From positions 1-24,685 of IMG/VR virus record IMGVR_UViG_3300032214_000191: a stretch of DNA of 24,685 bases. The stretch is one strand, 5' to 3'. The notes beneath the pieces are model-generated. The model did not search any database. It was not told the DNA's origin and saw nothing but the letters and a program-made list of their open reading frames with translations. Positions 5,369-12,631 of this stretch are shown here, piece after piece. Source of the DNA: a virus. The translations under genes and the position numbers were made by a program. Positions within the stretch are counted from its first letter, which is position 1. Every line of letters begins with the position of its first letter.

Positions 5369-5677
5369 TCAATCTTCATTCCATCCAATAACAATTAGAA
5401 TACCAAGAATGACTAGGATAGGAACAACAATCCACCAGTATTCTATGACCAACCAAACACCAAATAGTATTGCACCTAATGCTAAGTAACCACCAACATC
5501 TGTAGATCCTGATGAAGAACTGCCACCAGATCTTACCTCTCTGAGGTTAATAACCTGTTCAGCACCATAGATTCTCTCAAATTGCTCTTTTGCTCCTTGA
5601 AGTGTGTTAGATTGCACTTCCAGTTCTTGATAACCAGAAGCAGAACCCAACCAACATTTAGCACGAAAAGTTGCCAC
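5369..5677 (-). CDS. Membrane protein with soluble N-domain and Ser/Gly linker
   Basis: 102 aa from a GTG at 5677 that shares bases with the preceding stop (TAGTG). Residues 1-45 form a small soluble domain (TFRAKCWLGSASGYQELEV, then LQGAKEQFERIYG). A Ser/Gly linker (SGGSSSSGS) follows, then a hydrophobic stretch of about 37 residues (LALGAILFGVWLVIEYWW, then VPILVILGILIVIGW) that can form two membrane helices. Ends NED. Function unknown; membrane-targeted phage proteins of this layout occur in cyanophages. Confidence 0.8.
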   Translation of the reverse strand: MATFRAKCWLGSASGYQELEVQSNTLQGAKEQFERIYGAEQVINLREVRSGGSSSSGSTDVGGYLALGAILFGVWLVIEYWWIVVPILVILGILIVIGWNED

Positions 5678-5931
5678 TACCAAGTACCTCTTTGAACGTG
5701 AATCTTGCGAATTTCAGAATAAATGAACTGCTGAAGTTTGGGATCAGTTGTATTATCAAAAGCATAATACAAGCGATTTAGATAATCATCTTGTGTTGCT
5801 CCTATATTACCATCACCACCAATGTCATTGAGTGATGAACCTGCCTTAGCTTTAGCACGTCCAAAGTTGCCAGTGATGTTGCCTTGTGTCCTCAGTTTAG
5901 GACGAATCTTTGAGAGGTTAGAGTATGTCAT
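5677..5931 (-). CDS. Small soluble protein, unknown
   Basis: 84 aa starting MTYSNLSKIRPKLRTQGN. Gly/Ala-rich basic first half (FGRAKAKAGSSLNDIGGDGN), then a helical half with DYLNRLYYAFDNTTDPKLQQ and IYSEIRKIHVQRG. ATGA overlap with the gene before and TAGTG with the gene after. Not recognised. Confidence 0.75.
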   Translation of the reverse strand: MTYSNLSKIRPKLRTQGNITGNFGRAKAKAGSSLNDIGGDGNIGATQDDYLNRLYYAFDNTTDPKLQQFIYSEIRKIHVQRGTW

Positions 5932-6128
5932 CGGGGGAACTTGTGATTACAATCAGGACACAACCAGTGGTTGATTCGATCTTCATGGAGCAACTCAACT
6001 CCTATCACACGACTATAGAAATAAGGAGGAGAGTAGTTTTCCCAGTATTCTTGTGGAATGAGTTTTTCAACCCAATTAGCACCACATTCAGGGCAATTCT
6101 CAAGTTTTGTGATGTCAGTGTAGTTCAT
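5928..6128 (-). CDS. Zinc-ribbon protein
   Basis: 66 aa with two paired Cys motifs: CPECG (residues 12-16) and CPDC (about 57-60), the classic arrangement of a zinc ribbon with a long insertion between the knuckles. Likely binds nucleic acid or a protein partner; the precise role is unknown. ATGA overlaps on both sides place it mid-operon in the copy-8 unit. Confidence 0.8.
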   Translation of the reverse strand: MNYTDITKLENCPECGANWVEKLIPQEYWENYSPPYFYSRVIGVELLHEDRINHWLCPDCNHKFPR

Positions 6129-6478
6129 TTTGCGTACAGATAAGCACCTGCCCAGTCAGCATGTTCAAGCAACCATTCACGTTGCTCAATCAATCGCAGG
6201 TCATAACGTACACCTTTCGCAGGAGACTTCCAACTGGCAGACTTATAAACCTCACCAGTCTTTTTATCAACGAAAGCATGAACACTGCGTCCACCACCAC
6301 TATCAACCATGATCAGTTTGTGATACTTACGACCCGTTTCTGGGTAGAAGTCATAACCATCAGGTCCATTGTGACGCAATGCTTCACACAATGCAAAAGT
6401 GTGTGCTAGAACAGCATTAGCGATGTTGTTTCGTGCCTCTTGTTGTGCAGCATATTCAGCGAAAGTTGTGGTAGTCAT
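6125..6478 (-). CDS. Widespread phage protein, unknown function
   Basis: 117 aa from the ATG at 6478 (MTTTTFAEYAAQQEARNN). Landmarks: FYPETGRKYHKLIMVDSGGG, then SVHAFVDKKTGEVYKSASWK and SPAKGVRYDL. The 'GrkY.Ki...ggg.RSV..FVdk.TGdvyKaasWK.PAk' pattern is a common phage and actinobacterial family of unknown role that I recognise. Its N-terminal helix is longer than in many members. The longer open frame upstream overlaps the 6486-6680 gene and is not needed. Confidence 0.88.
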   Translation of the reverse strand: MTTTTFAEYAAQQEARNNIANAVLAHTFALCEALRHNGPDGYDFYPETGRKYHKLIMVDSGGGRSVHAFVDKKTGEVYKSASWKSPAKGVRYDLRLIEQREWLLEHADWAGAYLYAK

Positions 6479-6485
6479 TTTAGTT

Positions 6486-6680
6486 TCAGAGATTGTTCCA
6501 GAGAGCATTAGCAACTACACCAGCAGCACCTGCTACATTATCACGCACAATCAGTCGCAGAGTTTCTGCACCTTGCGGATTTTTGTGCATTTCACGGATA
6601 TTGTCTGCGGTGCGTGGATCATTAGCAGCATCCGCAATCATTTCAGCGATTTGGTTGATCATTTTAGTGGTTGTGCTCAT
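6486..6680 (-). CDS. Small helical protein, unknown
   Basis: 64 aa from the ATG in element copy 8 (MSTTTKMINQIAEMIADA); an alternative start is the second ATG 18 nt on (MINQIAE). Helical, Ala/Asn-rich, with DPRTADNIREMHKNPQG and a hydrophobic end AGAAGVVANALW. First gene of a five-gene unit. Not recognised. Confidence 0.75.
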   Translation of the reverse strand: MSTTTKMINQIAEMIADAANDPRTADNIREMHKNPQGAETLRLIVRDNVAGAAGVVANALWNNL

Positions 6681-6712
6681 ACTATAGGGACAATTTAGAC
6701 GTGCCCCCCCCC
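6678..6712 (-). repeat. Hairpin intergenic element, copy 8
   Basis: G tract of 9, loop GTCTAAA, stem GGGGCA/TGTCCC, then TATAGTATG. The element ATG at 6680 opens the frame of the next gene. Confidence 0.9.
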
Positions 6713-6714
6713 TT

Positions 6715-7077
6715 TCATTCATCCTCCCAATCAAGACTTACATTATCCCAATCACTATAATCAGGTTCTACATCACCCAGAAGTTCCTGAGCATACCGTA
6801 GAGTTCCACGCTCAAAGTATCCATTGCGAAAATCATCAGTTTGCCCACGATGCTTATACCAAGACAGAACACCGTGCCCAACATCACAACGACGCACAAT
6901 CTTTACATAATTATCATCACACCACACATCATCACCTTCCATCTCACGCAGAGCATTTAGAGTTGCACAGTTCCAGTTGTGTTCAAGAAAGTTTCCATTC
7001 TCATCAAACCCACATTTAGGGTCATCACCATTCCAATCTTTTACTCTTGTGGAACAACGAGGGCACTTGTAAGTCAT
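6715..7077 (-). CDS. Zinc-ribbon N-terminal protein, unknown
   Basis: 120 aa starting MTYKCPRCSTRVKDW. The N-terminal CPRC, with C22 (DPKC) and C36 (NWNC), suggests a small zinc-binding head. The remainder is acidic, with DDVWCDDNYVKIVRR and a tail DVEPDYSDWDNVSLDWEDE. Single-gene unit after copy 9, whose element ATG is replaced by in-frame ATA 15 nt upstream of this start. Function unknown. Confidence 0.8.
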   Translation of the reverse strand: MTYKCPRCSTRVKDWNGDDPKCGFDENGNFLEHNWNCATLNALREMEGDDVWCDDNYVKIVRRCDVGHGVLSWYKHRGQTDDFRNGYFERGTLRYAQELLGDVEPDYSDWDNVSLDWEDE

Positions 7078-7089
7078 TTGTTTTGTTCT

Positions 7090-7122
7090 TATACTACTAA
7101 GACACTTTGCTCGTGCCCCCCC
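7090..7122 (-). repeat. Hairpin intergenic element, copy 9
   Basis: G tract of 7, loop GAGCAAA, stem GGGCAC/GTGTCT with two G-U pairs. ATA in place of ATG; the leader to the start at 7077 is A-rich with no SD. Confidence 0.9.
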
Positions 7123-8046
7123 TTACCAATTCTTTGCGATTGTGAAGTTTGCATGAGAGAATACCTCTCTATCTACAATTTTGTAGATGCCATACTTGTT
7201 AGAAATACAATAACCTTCATGGAAACCTTGAATATCCCACAAATAGCACTCAATCTCATCCTTTTCGTGAATGAACAGGAACATATCTTCCTTGATTGAT
7301 GACACGAGTTTCCACAAACGAATCAGGTTGATGTCACAATCGCATTTTTCTGCAATTTCATCTTCATTCACGGGGATTTGCTCCTTGATGCAGGAGTTAA
7401 TCTCTTTTTTGATTTGTTTTGCTTTGTTTGGCGTCACAAACTCACACAGAGTGGACATTTGCTTGGCAAACTTACACACATCCTCCAAATCTTCACGATA
7501 AGGATTCAGTTCCACCTCAGGTTGGACAAACAAAACATTTTTATTGCTGATCAGTTTGCTAGTCAGAGGAGCAGCAGTCATCTCACGAATATCATCAGCA
7601 CCACTGTAGATTGTGTGTGGAGCAATGATAATCTCTTGACGAACTTTCTCAGGGAACTTATAGGTAATTGTATTGGGAGTAAAAGTATCCAACCCTTTAC
7701 CGAAACCAATCCAATCACCTTGCAACACTTGTTGAGTGCGAGGGAGAAACTCCAGGCAGAAGATGAGAATCTGCGTTACGCGAGGTTGACCACCGAAATG
7801 AGTAAAAATGTCATCCTCGGTATAGCAAAGGCGAATCTTTTTCTTGTTAAATGCTGCTTTGGTGCAGACAAAAAACTTATCATTCTGGGGATTTGTACCC
7901 CACACAATAGCAGGAGCACCATCCATCTTGGTGCTGATCGTAGATTCTACTTCAGAGAACCAATCAAGAACCGACAGATTGCCAGTCAGGATCTCATCTT
8001 CAGGATGCTCAAGATGTAGATTTTTGGTCATTTGGTTAGTGCTCAT
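7123..8046 (-). CDS. KxDG nucleotidyltransferase/ligase-fold-like phage protein
   Basis: 307 aa from the ATG in element copy 10 (MSTNQMTKNLHLEHPED; second start MTKN five codons on). Residues 40-43 read KMDG inside STKMDGAPAIVWG, matching motif I (KxDG) of DNA/RNA ligases and capping enzymes, where the Lys is adenylylated. FFVCTKAAFNKKK follows, and LQGDWIGFGKG (109-119) sits where ligase motif III would be. I recall larger cyanophage proteins with the same 'HLEHxED...KxDGxPxIVxG...KFFVxxKxAFN' start (DUF6267-like). Covalent catalysis is unproven; no OB-fold domain is evident. Single-gene unit. Confidence 0.8.
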   Translation of the reverse strand: MSTNQMTKNLHLEHPEDEILTGNLSVLDWFSEVESTISTKMDGAPAIVWGTNPQNDKFFVCTKAAFNKKKIRLCYTEDDIFTHFGGQPRVTQILIFCLEFLPRTQQVLQGDWIGFGKGLDTFTPNTITYKFPEKVRQEIIIAPHTIYSGADDIREMTAAPLTSKLISNKNVLFVQPEVELNPYREDLEDVCKFAKQMSTLCEFVTPNKAKQIKKEINSCIKEQIPVNEDEIAEKCDCDINLIRLWKLVSSIKEDMFLFIHEKDEIECYLWDIQGFHEGYCISNKYGIYKIVDREVFSHANFTIAKNW

Positions 8047-8075
8047 GCTACTGGTACAGTTTAGACGTGCCCCCC
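8044..8075 (-). repeat. Hairpin intergenic element, copy 10
   Basis: G tract of 6, loop GTCTAAA, stem GGGGCA against TGTACC with one G-A mismatch. The element ATG (AGCATG here) opens the ligase-like gene at 8046. Confidence 0.9.
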
Positions 8076-8078
8076 TTA

Positions 8079-8282
8079 TCAAACCTCTACCAGTTTTGCA
8101 AGACGATTGCGAATATCAAAGAGTTCCATTTCATCCATATCTGCACTGTTTAGATCTACAGGAGCAAACTCTTCAAGATTCACATTACCATTTGCATAGA
8201 TGGGAGCATAGTACAATTCATCTCCATCTTCTTGCGACAGAGTATAAACGCAACCATGATCAGGATAGGTGAGGAAAATCAT
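8079..8282 (-). CDS. Small acidic protein, unknown
   Basis: 67 aa starting MIFLTYPDHGCVYTLSQED. Beta-rich first half (ELYYAPIYANGNVNLEEF), then an acidic helix DEMELFDIRNRLAKLVEV. Single-gene unit after copy 11; its ATG lies about 20 nt beyond that element. Not recognised. Confidence 0.75.
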   Translation of the reverse strand: MIFLTYPDHGCVYTLSQEDGDELYYAPIYANGNVNLEEFAPVDLNSADMDEMELFDIRNRLAKLVEV

Positions 8283-8303
8283 TGGAGTTTTGAGAACTTG
8301 GTT

Positions 8304-8333
8304 ACATCATAGGGACACTTTGGACGTGCCCCC
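8304..8333 (-). repeat. Hairpin intergenic element, copy 11
   Basis: G tract of 5, loop GTCCAAA, 7-bp stem GGGGCAC/GTGTCCC. It ends in ATG-ATG-TAA, a two-codon start-stop reading frame, ahead of the true start at 8282. Confidence 0.87.
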
Positions 8334-8334
8334 T

Positions 8335-8511
8335 TTAGTTAATCGGTAGTTTTGCTTGGGATTTACCCTTTTTGTGGTCATCAATGAACTTTCTAGCAGA
8401 TGCTTCGGTCCTACACACTTTGAGTTGCTGACCGTTGTGAATTACCATCAGTTGATTACCAAACGGAACTGCCGCGTAAGTACCTTTGCCCACAATAAAT
8501 CCTTCTTTCAT
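8335..8511 (-). CDS. Small basic protein, unknown
   Basis: 58 aa starting MKEGFIVGKGTYAAVPFG. Beta strands (QLMVIHNGQQLKVCRT), then a basic helix ASARKFIDDHKKGKSQAK. Follows the terminator at 8580-8604, so it needs its own promoter. None is convincing in the roughly 65 bp between. It ends two bases before element copy 11, so its stop region overlaps the SD-like AAAGGGGG. Confidence 0.72.
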   Translation of the reverse strand: MKEGFIVGKGTYAAVPFGNQLMVIHNGQQLKVCRTEASARKFIDDHKKGKSQAKLPIN

Positions 8512-8579
8512 TACACTTTCTAAAAAATCGTCGTTTTTGTTGCGGCAGATGACCTATGACACATGCCAGGTAGAATTGC

Positions 8580-8604
8580 AAAAAAATCAGGGTTTCAACC
8601 CTGA
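8580..8604 (-). terminator. Rho-independent terminator behind the helicase
   Basis: Minus strand: TCAGGG, loop TTGAAA, CCCTGA (closable to 8 bp), then TTTTTTT. It lies 36 nt after the helicase stop and insulates it from the 8335-8511 gene. Confidence 0.92.
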
Positions 8605-8639
8605 CTGTGACTGGGTTCTCAGTGAGACTGGGGTGAGAC

Positions 8640-9881
8640 TCACCGCCTCACCACCGAGATGGCAGGTTCACCCTTCTCAAAGATCGTATCAACAACCGAC
8701 TGAACACTGCGGGCAGTAGCAATACCAACCTTGGAGTACACAGGGATACACACAAGACCGAACGATTTGCTATATTGACTCAGGTTGCCAGGTTCGATAC
8801 GTCCCTCGCGCATACCTTTGGCATCATCGTGATGCAGTCGGATGCAACGTCCAATGGTTTGAGAGATGCCAATGAAGTCCATATTGCGGAGGAAAAGTAC
8901 CGCTTCCAAACCGCTGACGTTGATTCCCTCAGCGAGAATAGAGTGGTGGAGAACAACAAACTTCTTGGAATTGTCCTTACCCCATGCACTCAGAGTGTCA
9001 AAGAATACCTCACGATTGACTTTCTTACCGTCAATAACTGCGCCCGTCTTGGCAGTAATATACATCCAAGAATAACCGCGACACTCCAACTGGAAGCAGA
9101 AATCAGTTTCAGACACCAGCGAAACGATTTGCTTGGTTGCCTTAGCACAAATCAGAATCTTACCGACTTTGTTCTCGTCAATAGTTTCCAGCAGATTCTC
9201 AGAATCTCGATCAAAGTTAGTCTGCTTACCAGTCACCATAGCAAGTTGCTTGACAATCACTTTAGGGGGCACAATGTAACCACCTTCGACAAGTTCAGGA
9301 GCAGGAACTTTGCAGATTACTTGTCCATAAACAGCAGCATCATTCATCCCAGGTTTGCCAACAGCAAGGGAATGTTTCGGAGTTGCAGTGAAGAAGTAGC
9401 AGCGACGTGCATTAGCAGAGAAGTGCTCAGTTGCAGGGAAAAAGTGACGCTGAACAGAATTATGTGCTTCATCAAAGTAGATCGTATCTACATCAATCTC
9501 TGCAACCTGAAGGCGCGACAGAGAGTTGTAGGTGGTTACAATCAGTTTGTGGTTGTCAGCATTGGCATCAACCCACTGACGAATCTCATAGGGGCGAGTA
9601 GAAGATTCGTGATGAGTTTCTCCACTATGAACGTGGAAAACCTTAGCGTTAGTGATGAACTCAAGAAACTCAGCAGAGAGTTGCTCAGCAAGCAAGATGC
9701 GAGGAGCAACAACAACAATGGTCTGAGGAGTTTCAGACTGCAACTCGCGTAGAGCATCATAGATCATCTTCAGCGTTTTACCACCACCAGTAGGCACAAT
9801 GATCTGACCTTTGTTGTGCTGTTGCATAGCAGCAACACCACGTTCTTGATGCGGACGGAGTTGGATTTGCATTGGTTTCAT
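8640..9881 (-). CDS. SF2 DEAH-type helicase (type III restriction/UvsW-like)
   Basis: 413 aa, ATP-driven nucleic-acid helicase. Domain 1: RPHQERGVAAM (Q-like region), Walker A TGGGKT (31-36), motif Ia VVAPRILLAEQ (57-67), DEAH (137-140) and TATP (165-168). Domain 2: HHSILAEGINVSGLE (312-326) and motif VI QTIGRCIRLH (341-350). All core motifs are intact. Cyanophages carry helicases of this type besides UvsW; a role in replication, recombination or branch migration is likely but the substrate is unknown. Single-gene unit between element copy 12 and its own terminator. An out-of-frame 325-aa plus-strand frame is its shadow. Confidence 0.95.
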   Translation of the reverse strand: MKPMQIQLRPHQERGVAAMQQHNKGQIIVPTGGGKTLKMIYDALRELQSETPQTIVVVAPRILLAEQLSAEFLEFITNAKVFHVHSGETHHESSTRPYEIRQWVDANADNHKLIVTTYNSLSRLQVAEIDVDTIYFDEAHNSVQRHFFPATEHFSANARRCYFFTATPKHSLAVGKPGMNDAAVYGQVICKVPAPELVEGGYIVPPKVIVKQLAMVTGKQTNFDRDSENLLETIDENKVGKILICAKATKQIVSLVSETDFCFQLECRGYSWMYITAKTGAVIDGKKVNREVFFDTLSAWGKDNSKKFVVLHHSILAEGINVSGLEAVLFLRNMDFIGISQTIGRCIRLHHDDAKGMREGRIEPGNLSQYSKSFGLVCIPVYSKVGIATARSVQSVVDTIFEKGEPAISVVRR

Positions 9882-9884
9882 CGT

Positions 9885-9915
9885 ATATTACTAGGACACT
9901 TTGCTCGTGCCCCCC
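9885..9915 (-). repeat. Hairpin intergenic element, copy 12
   Basis: G tract of 6, loop GAGCAAA, stem GGGCAC/GTGTCC. ATA at the start position; the helicase ATG follows 5 nt later (ATACGATG). Confidence 0.9.
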
Positions 9916-9920
9916 TTTCA

Positions 9921-10895
9921 TTAAGTCATTGCACTTATGAGTGGATTGAATTCTTCAGGAGAATCGTGAGTAAGTCCTTCTATCGACTTCTCAAATAACA
10001 TTTTACCATCTTTGTTGATGTCAAACAAGATGTACTTTCGATTGGTTAGGATACAACTTCTTCCAACAGTTCCTGAACCAGCACAAGGATCTAACACAAT
10101 AGAATCCTCATTACTAAACATCGAAATGATCCTATTAAGTAGAGCAACTGGTTTTTGTGTTGCATAATCCAACTTCTCAACTCCTTGGATTTGCTTGATG
10201 TCACTCCACACATCTTTGACAGGGATTCCATCCATTTCATCCAGAAACTTCTTGACTCTTGGAATACCTGTGCTTTCAGAATACTCCAGTCGATTGTCAT
10301 CATGCAGCATTTGCATCCTCTCTTTCGATATATGCCACTGCAGATGATTACCATTCCATTCGTATCTCAAATTAGGGCGAGATACAACATTTGGTTGACG
10401 ATTTACAAGTGCAGATGTGTTATACTTTTTCTTGTGAATAGGACACATCTTTGCTTTTTTTACAGTGTCACTATCATACTCTTTGTGCTCTGCATTGTAG
10501 ATAGATTCTGTTCCTTTCTGATAGACAATAATTGTATCGTGATTGCGTTGTAGTTGTTTCTTTGACTTGTGATTGCCACCAGAAACCCAAACAATCTCAT
10601 TCTTAAATCTTTTCTCACCAAATACATCATCCAAGACAATGCGAATATGATGAGAGATCTTAGGTTCTACATGAACTACAATGTTCCCAACATCAGTAAG
10701 AACTCGATGACACTCTTCTAGGATTGGACGCATAAAGTTGTCACGATAATCCTTACTAGAAGTGAAGCGATCATCGAAATGATAAAAGTCTCTGCCAGTA
10801 CAGTATGGTGGATCAATATAGATCAAATCAACACAAGAATCCTCTAGATTCTTCAGGAGATCTACATTGTTTCCAATAACATACTCATTTAGCAT
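9921..10895 (-). CDS. Beta-class DNA N6-adenine/N4-cytosine methyltransferase
   Basis: 324 aa from the ATG at 10895 (MLNEYVIGNNVDLLKNL). The catalytic motif DPPY (28-31) precedes the SAM-binding motif DPCAGSGT (269-276), the beta-class order. YATQKP (244-249) is the usual lead-in to the SAM motif. Between them lies a target-recognition region (about 105-230). The start overlaps the end of the probable restriction enzyme by 11 nt, the hallmark of a translationally coupled R-M pair. It may instead protect phage DNA from host restriction. The recognition site cannot be read from sequence. Confidence 0.93.
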   Translation of the reverse strand: MLNEYVIGNNVDLLKNLEDSCVDLIYIDPPYCTGRDFYHFDDRFTSSKDYRDNFMRPILEECHRVLTDVGNIVVHVEPKISHHIRIVLDDVFGEKRFKNEIVWVSGGNHKSKKQLQRNHDTIIVYQKGTESIYNAEHKEYDSDTVKKAKMCPIHKKKYNTSALVNRQPNVVSRPNLRYEWNGNHLQWHISKERMQMLHDDNRLEYSESTGIPRVKKFLDEMDGIPVKDVWSDIKQIQGVEKLDYATQKPVALLNRIISMFSNEDSIVLDPCAGSGTVGRSCILTNRKYILFDINKDGKMLFEKSIEGLTHDSPEEFNPLISAMT

Positions 10896-11418
10896 TGTTG
10901 AGAGCAATTAGAACCTCCTTTGCGCGACCAGTGTACTTTTTGCGGACAGAAGCAGGAACTGATCCTACACAATAACCAGGCATATTCTTATCCTCTAGTT
11001 CATTGCTAGGAATAGCAAGAAACTCCCAGTTAGAGATGTCTTCGTGACCCTTGGGGATAATAAACAGTATAACATCAAATGAGTCTACAGCATAGCGAAC
11101 CTGACCATTCTTTGCACCATTGTTTGCATTTTTACCTGTAGTTCGTCGGGTTTGTTCCATGTGGAGAGTATTTCCTCCACGATACTTTACTTGAATACGC
11201 AAACCTTTTGATGAAAGGCGATCGTACTTTTCCTGTTGACCATCAAGATCATCAGGTGATTTATCATTCTCAATGCCACATTCTTCACGCAACCATTGTG
11301 GTGCAATGATACGCTCTGTGGGAAATGCAAGAAACTTACCAATCTCTCGCGTATCACCTTCAGCAATAAGTTCTTCAAAACCGAGTGCAACAATCTCGGA
11401 AAGTGCAGATACTGTCAT
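10885..11418 (-). CDS. Probable type II restriction endonuclease (PD-(D/E)XK fold)
   Basis: 177 aa. The candidate catalytic centre is PDDLDGQQEKYD (55-66) followed by GLRIQVKYRGG (72-82), a D...QxK form of PD-(D/E)XK. Then come VRYAVDSFDVILFIIP (108-122) and WEFLAIPSNELE, typical core strands. It overlaps the methyltransferase start, which supports a restriction-modification pair. Gln in place of the usual Glu/Asp before the Lys is seen in some enzymes. Family assignment is inferred from motif and neighbourhood. Confidence 0.7.
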   Translation of the reverse strand: MTVSALSEIVALGFEELIAEGDTREIGKFLAFPTERIIAPQWLREECGIENDKSPDDLDGQQEKYDRLSSKGLRIQVKYRGGNTLHMEQTRRTTGKNANNGAKNGQVRYAVDSFDVILFIIPKGHEDISNWEFLAIPSNELEDKNMPGYCVGSVPASVRKKYTGRAKEVLIALNNAK

Positions 11419-11428
11419 GATTAAAAAT

Positions 11429-11623
11429 TCAGTTGTTGATGGTTCGATTGAGATCTAGAATAGCATTTTGCATTGCAGAGCGAGAATACCCTGTTGCAAA
11501 AGGATAGGTTCTTTCGTGATCGCTACTTTCAGATGAGTCTACATTATAGCACACATCTACGGCGTCTTGCAAAGACTTAATTATCCGATTTAGGGTGTCA
11601 ATACTAACACTCACAGTTTCCAT
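11429..11623 (-). CDS. Small protein ahead of the R-M pair, unknown
   Basis: 64 aa starting METVSVSIDTLNRIIKSLQD and ending AILDLNRTINN. Two helices around a Ser/Asp-rich middle. It is the first gene of the unit headed by copy 13 and ends 10 nt before the restriction-enzyme ATG. A small gene before an R-M pair could be a controller, but no helix-turn-helix is evident, and I do not assign one. Confidence 0.7.
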   Translation of the reverse strand: METVSVSIDTLNRIIKSLQDAVDVCYNVDSSESSDHERTYPFATGYSRSAMQNAILDLNRTINN

Positions 11624-11657
11624 GCTGTTATAGACGATTTTAGAGGGGTCTGGTGCT

Positions 11658-11689
11658 TATACTAGAGGAACACTTTACCTGTGCCCCCC
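11658..11689 (-). repeat. Hairpin intergenic element, copy 13
   Basis: G tract of 6, loop AGGTAAA (first loop base changed to A), 7-bp stem GGGGCAC/GTGTTCC. ATA at the start position; the true start is 35 nt beyond, at 11623. Confidence 0.88.
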
Positions 11690-11698
11690 TTTCAATTA

Positions 11699-12319
11699 TC
11701 AATCCTTTTTCTTTGCTGCAGCGTTTCTTCTGCTGATTTCTTTAGCAGTGATAGGATGCTTCAGTTCGCTTTCAGACTTCTTACCAGTTGCTTGAAGTAC
11801 AAGATCCCTCAACTTTCTTTCACCTGGTCTTCTTACTTTCTTATCTCTTTCTTGTGCAGTTAAACCAGATGCTTTTTGTGGTTTATAGTCAGGTGATACA
11901 GTTTCTTTCTTTTTCTTTGTAAGCAGTTGTGATGCAGTTTTCTCTACTTCTTTTGCTTTAGGTTTTGCTGCTGCTGGTGCTTCTCCACCACCTTTCTTTG
12001 CTGCTGCTCTTGCTTGTGCTGCCTTTCTTCTTTCTTCTTTTGCTGCTGCTAGTTGTCTTTCTCTTGCAGAACCTCTCTCTTGCTCAGGTTGCTGAACTCT
12101 TGTAGATGCTTGTCTCTGCTGACCAATATCTTTGCGTGGTTTATATGACTTAGCGGGTTCCATCTTACCACCACCCACTGCCTTCATTCTACGTTTTTCG
12201 GGTTCAGTTTTCTTTCTTTCTGCACCGATTCTGCCACCTTCTCCAGTTCTACGAATCTGGGAAGATTGCATCACCTCTTTATCATATGCTTCAGCACAGA
12301 ATTGAGAAAATGTTTTCAT
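11699..12319 (-). CDS. Lys/Arg/Ala-rich basic protein, conserved in cyanophages
   Basis: 206 aa from the ATG at 12319 (MKTFSQFCAEAYDKEVMQ). Highly basic and low complexity: GRIGAERKKTEPEKRR, then VGGGKMEPAKSYKPRKDIG, Ala/Lys repeats, and a C-terminal RPGERKLRDLVLQATG. I recall T4-type cyanophage proteins with the same start and the 'AVGGGK..PAKSYK.RKDIG' block. It probably binds DNA or RNA, or is a virion or condensation protein; the function is not established. A late promoter core (12343-12349) precedes it, which fits late expression. Confidence 0.85.
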   Translation of the reverse strand: MKTFSQFCAEAYDKEVMQSSQIRRTGEGGRIGAERKKTEPEKRRMKAVGGGKMEPAKSYKPRKDIGQQRQASTRVQQPEQERGSARERQLAAAKEERRKAAQARAAAKKGGGEAPAAAKPKAKEVEKTASQLLTKKKKETVSPDYKPQKASGLTAQERDKKVRRPGERKLRDLVLQATGKKSESELKHPITAKEISRRNAAAKKKD

Positions 12320-12342
12320 TTGTGGTAGGAAAAGTCTCCTAT

Positions 12343-12349
12343 TATTTAT
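12343..12349 (-). promoter_or_regulatory. T4-like late promoter core ATAAATA
   Basis: The minus strand reads TTTTAATAAATAATAGG, 24 nt before the basic-protein ATG, with AGGAG as a ribosome-binding site in between. It lies just after the terminator at 12377-12408, as expected for an independent late unit. Confidence 0.65.
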
Positions 12350-12376
12350 TAAAACATAAGAAACCACAAAAGTCAA

Positions 12377-12408
12377 GAGGGGATGGTCAGTTTCCCGACC
12401 GTCCCCTC
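12377..12408 (-). terminator. Strong hairpin terminator-like structure
   Basis: GAGGGGACGGTC pairs with GACCATCCCCTC (12 bp, one C-A mismatch) around an 8-nt loop. The minus-strand tail TTGACTTTTG is only moderately T-rich. It sits just after the stop at 12414 and ends the unit headed by copy 14. Confidence 0.75.
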
Positions 12409-12413
12409 TAGTA

Positions 12414-12611
12414 TCAATCTTCTTCTTTTGGTCTCAGTCCACCTTTAGAAACGCGACCTTCAGCATAAAACTGTTTGACACGTTCGCGGCGAGTAGTAAG
12501 CAAGAGATCGTATTCTTCTTGTTGTTGCTTAGTGAACGTGAAATCTTGCTTCCTCCAAGTTTCTTTCAGTTCTTGAATGTGGGGAAGGACGTTAGGGATG
12601 TGCTCAGTCAT
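12414..12611 (-). CDS. Conserved small cyanophage protein, unknown
   Basis: 65 aa starting MTEHIPNVLPHIQELKETW. Landmarks: FTFTKQQQEEYDLLLTTRRE, then VKQFYAEGRVSKGGLRP. The 'FT.TKeQQ..Y..L...RRERV..FYa.grV.KGG.R' pattern recurs in cyanomyovirus small proteins as I remember them. Basic and helical. Function unknown. Second gene of the copy-14 unit. Confidence 0.82.
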   Translation of the reverse strand: MTEHIPNVLPHIQELKETWRKQDFTFTKQQQEEYDLLLTTRRERVKQFYAEGRVSKGGLRPKEED

Positions 12612-12631
12612 TTTAGTTAATAAAGTGTGGA

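Noticed and set aside
7378-8019. 213-aa plus-strand open frame
   Set aside because: Shadow of the KxDG protein gene on the opposite strand.
8632-8644. Palindrome GGTGAG-A-CTCACC at the helicase stop
   Set aside because: A single short inverted repeat overlapping coding sequence, with a proper terminator 30 nt on; no evidence that it is an operator.
8775-9752. 325-aa plus-strand open frame
   Set aside because: It is antisense to the helicase, whose intact SF2 motifs are on the minus strand; its own translation has no recognisable motif.
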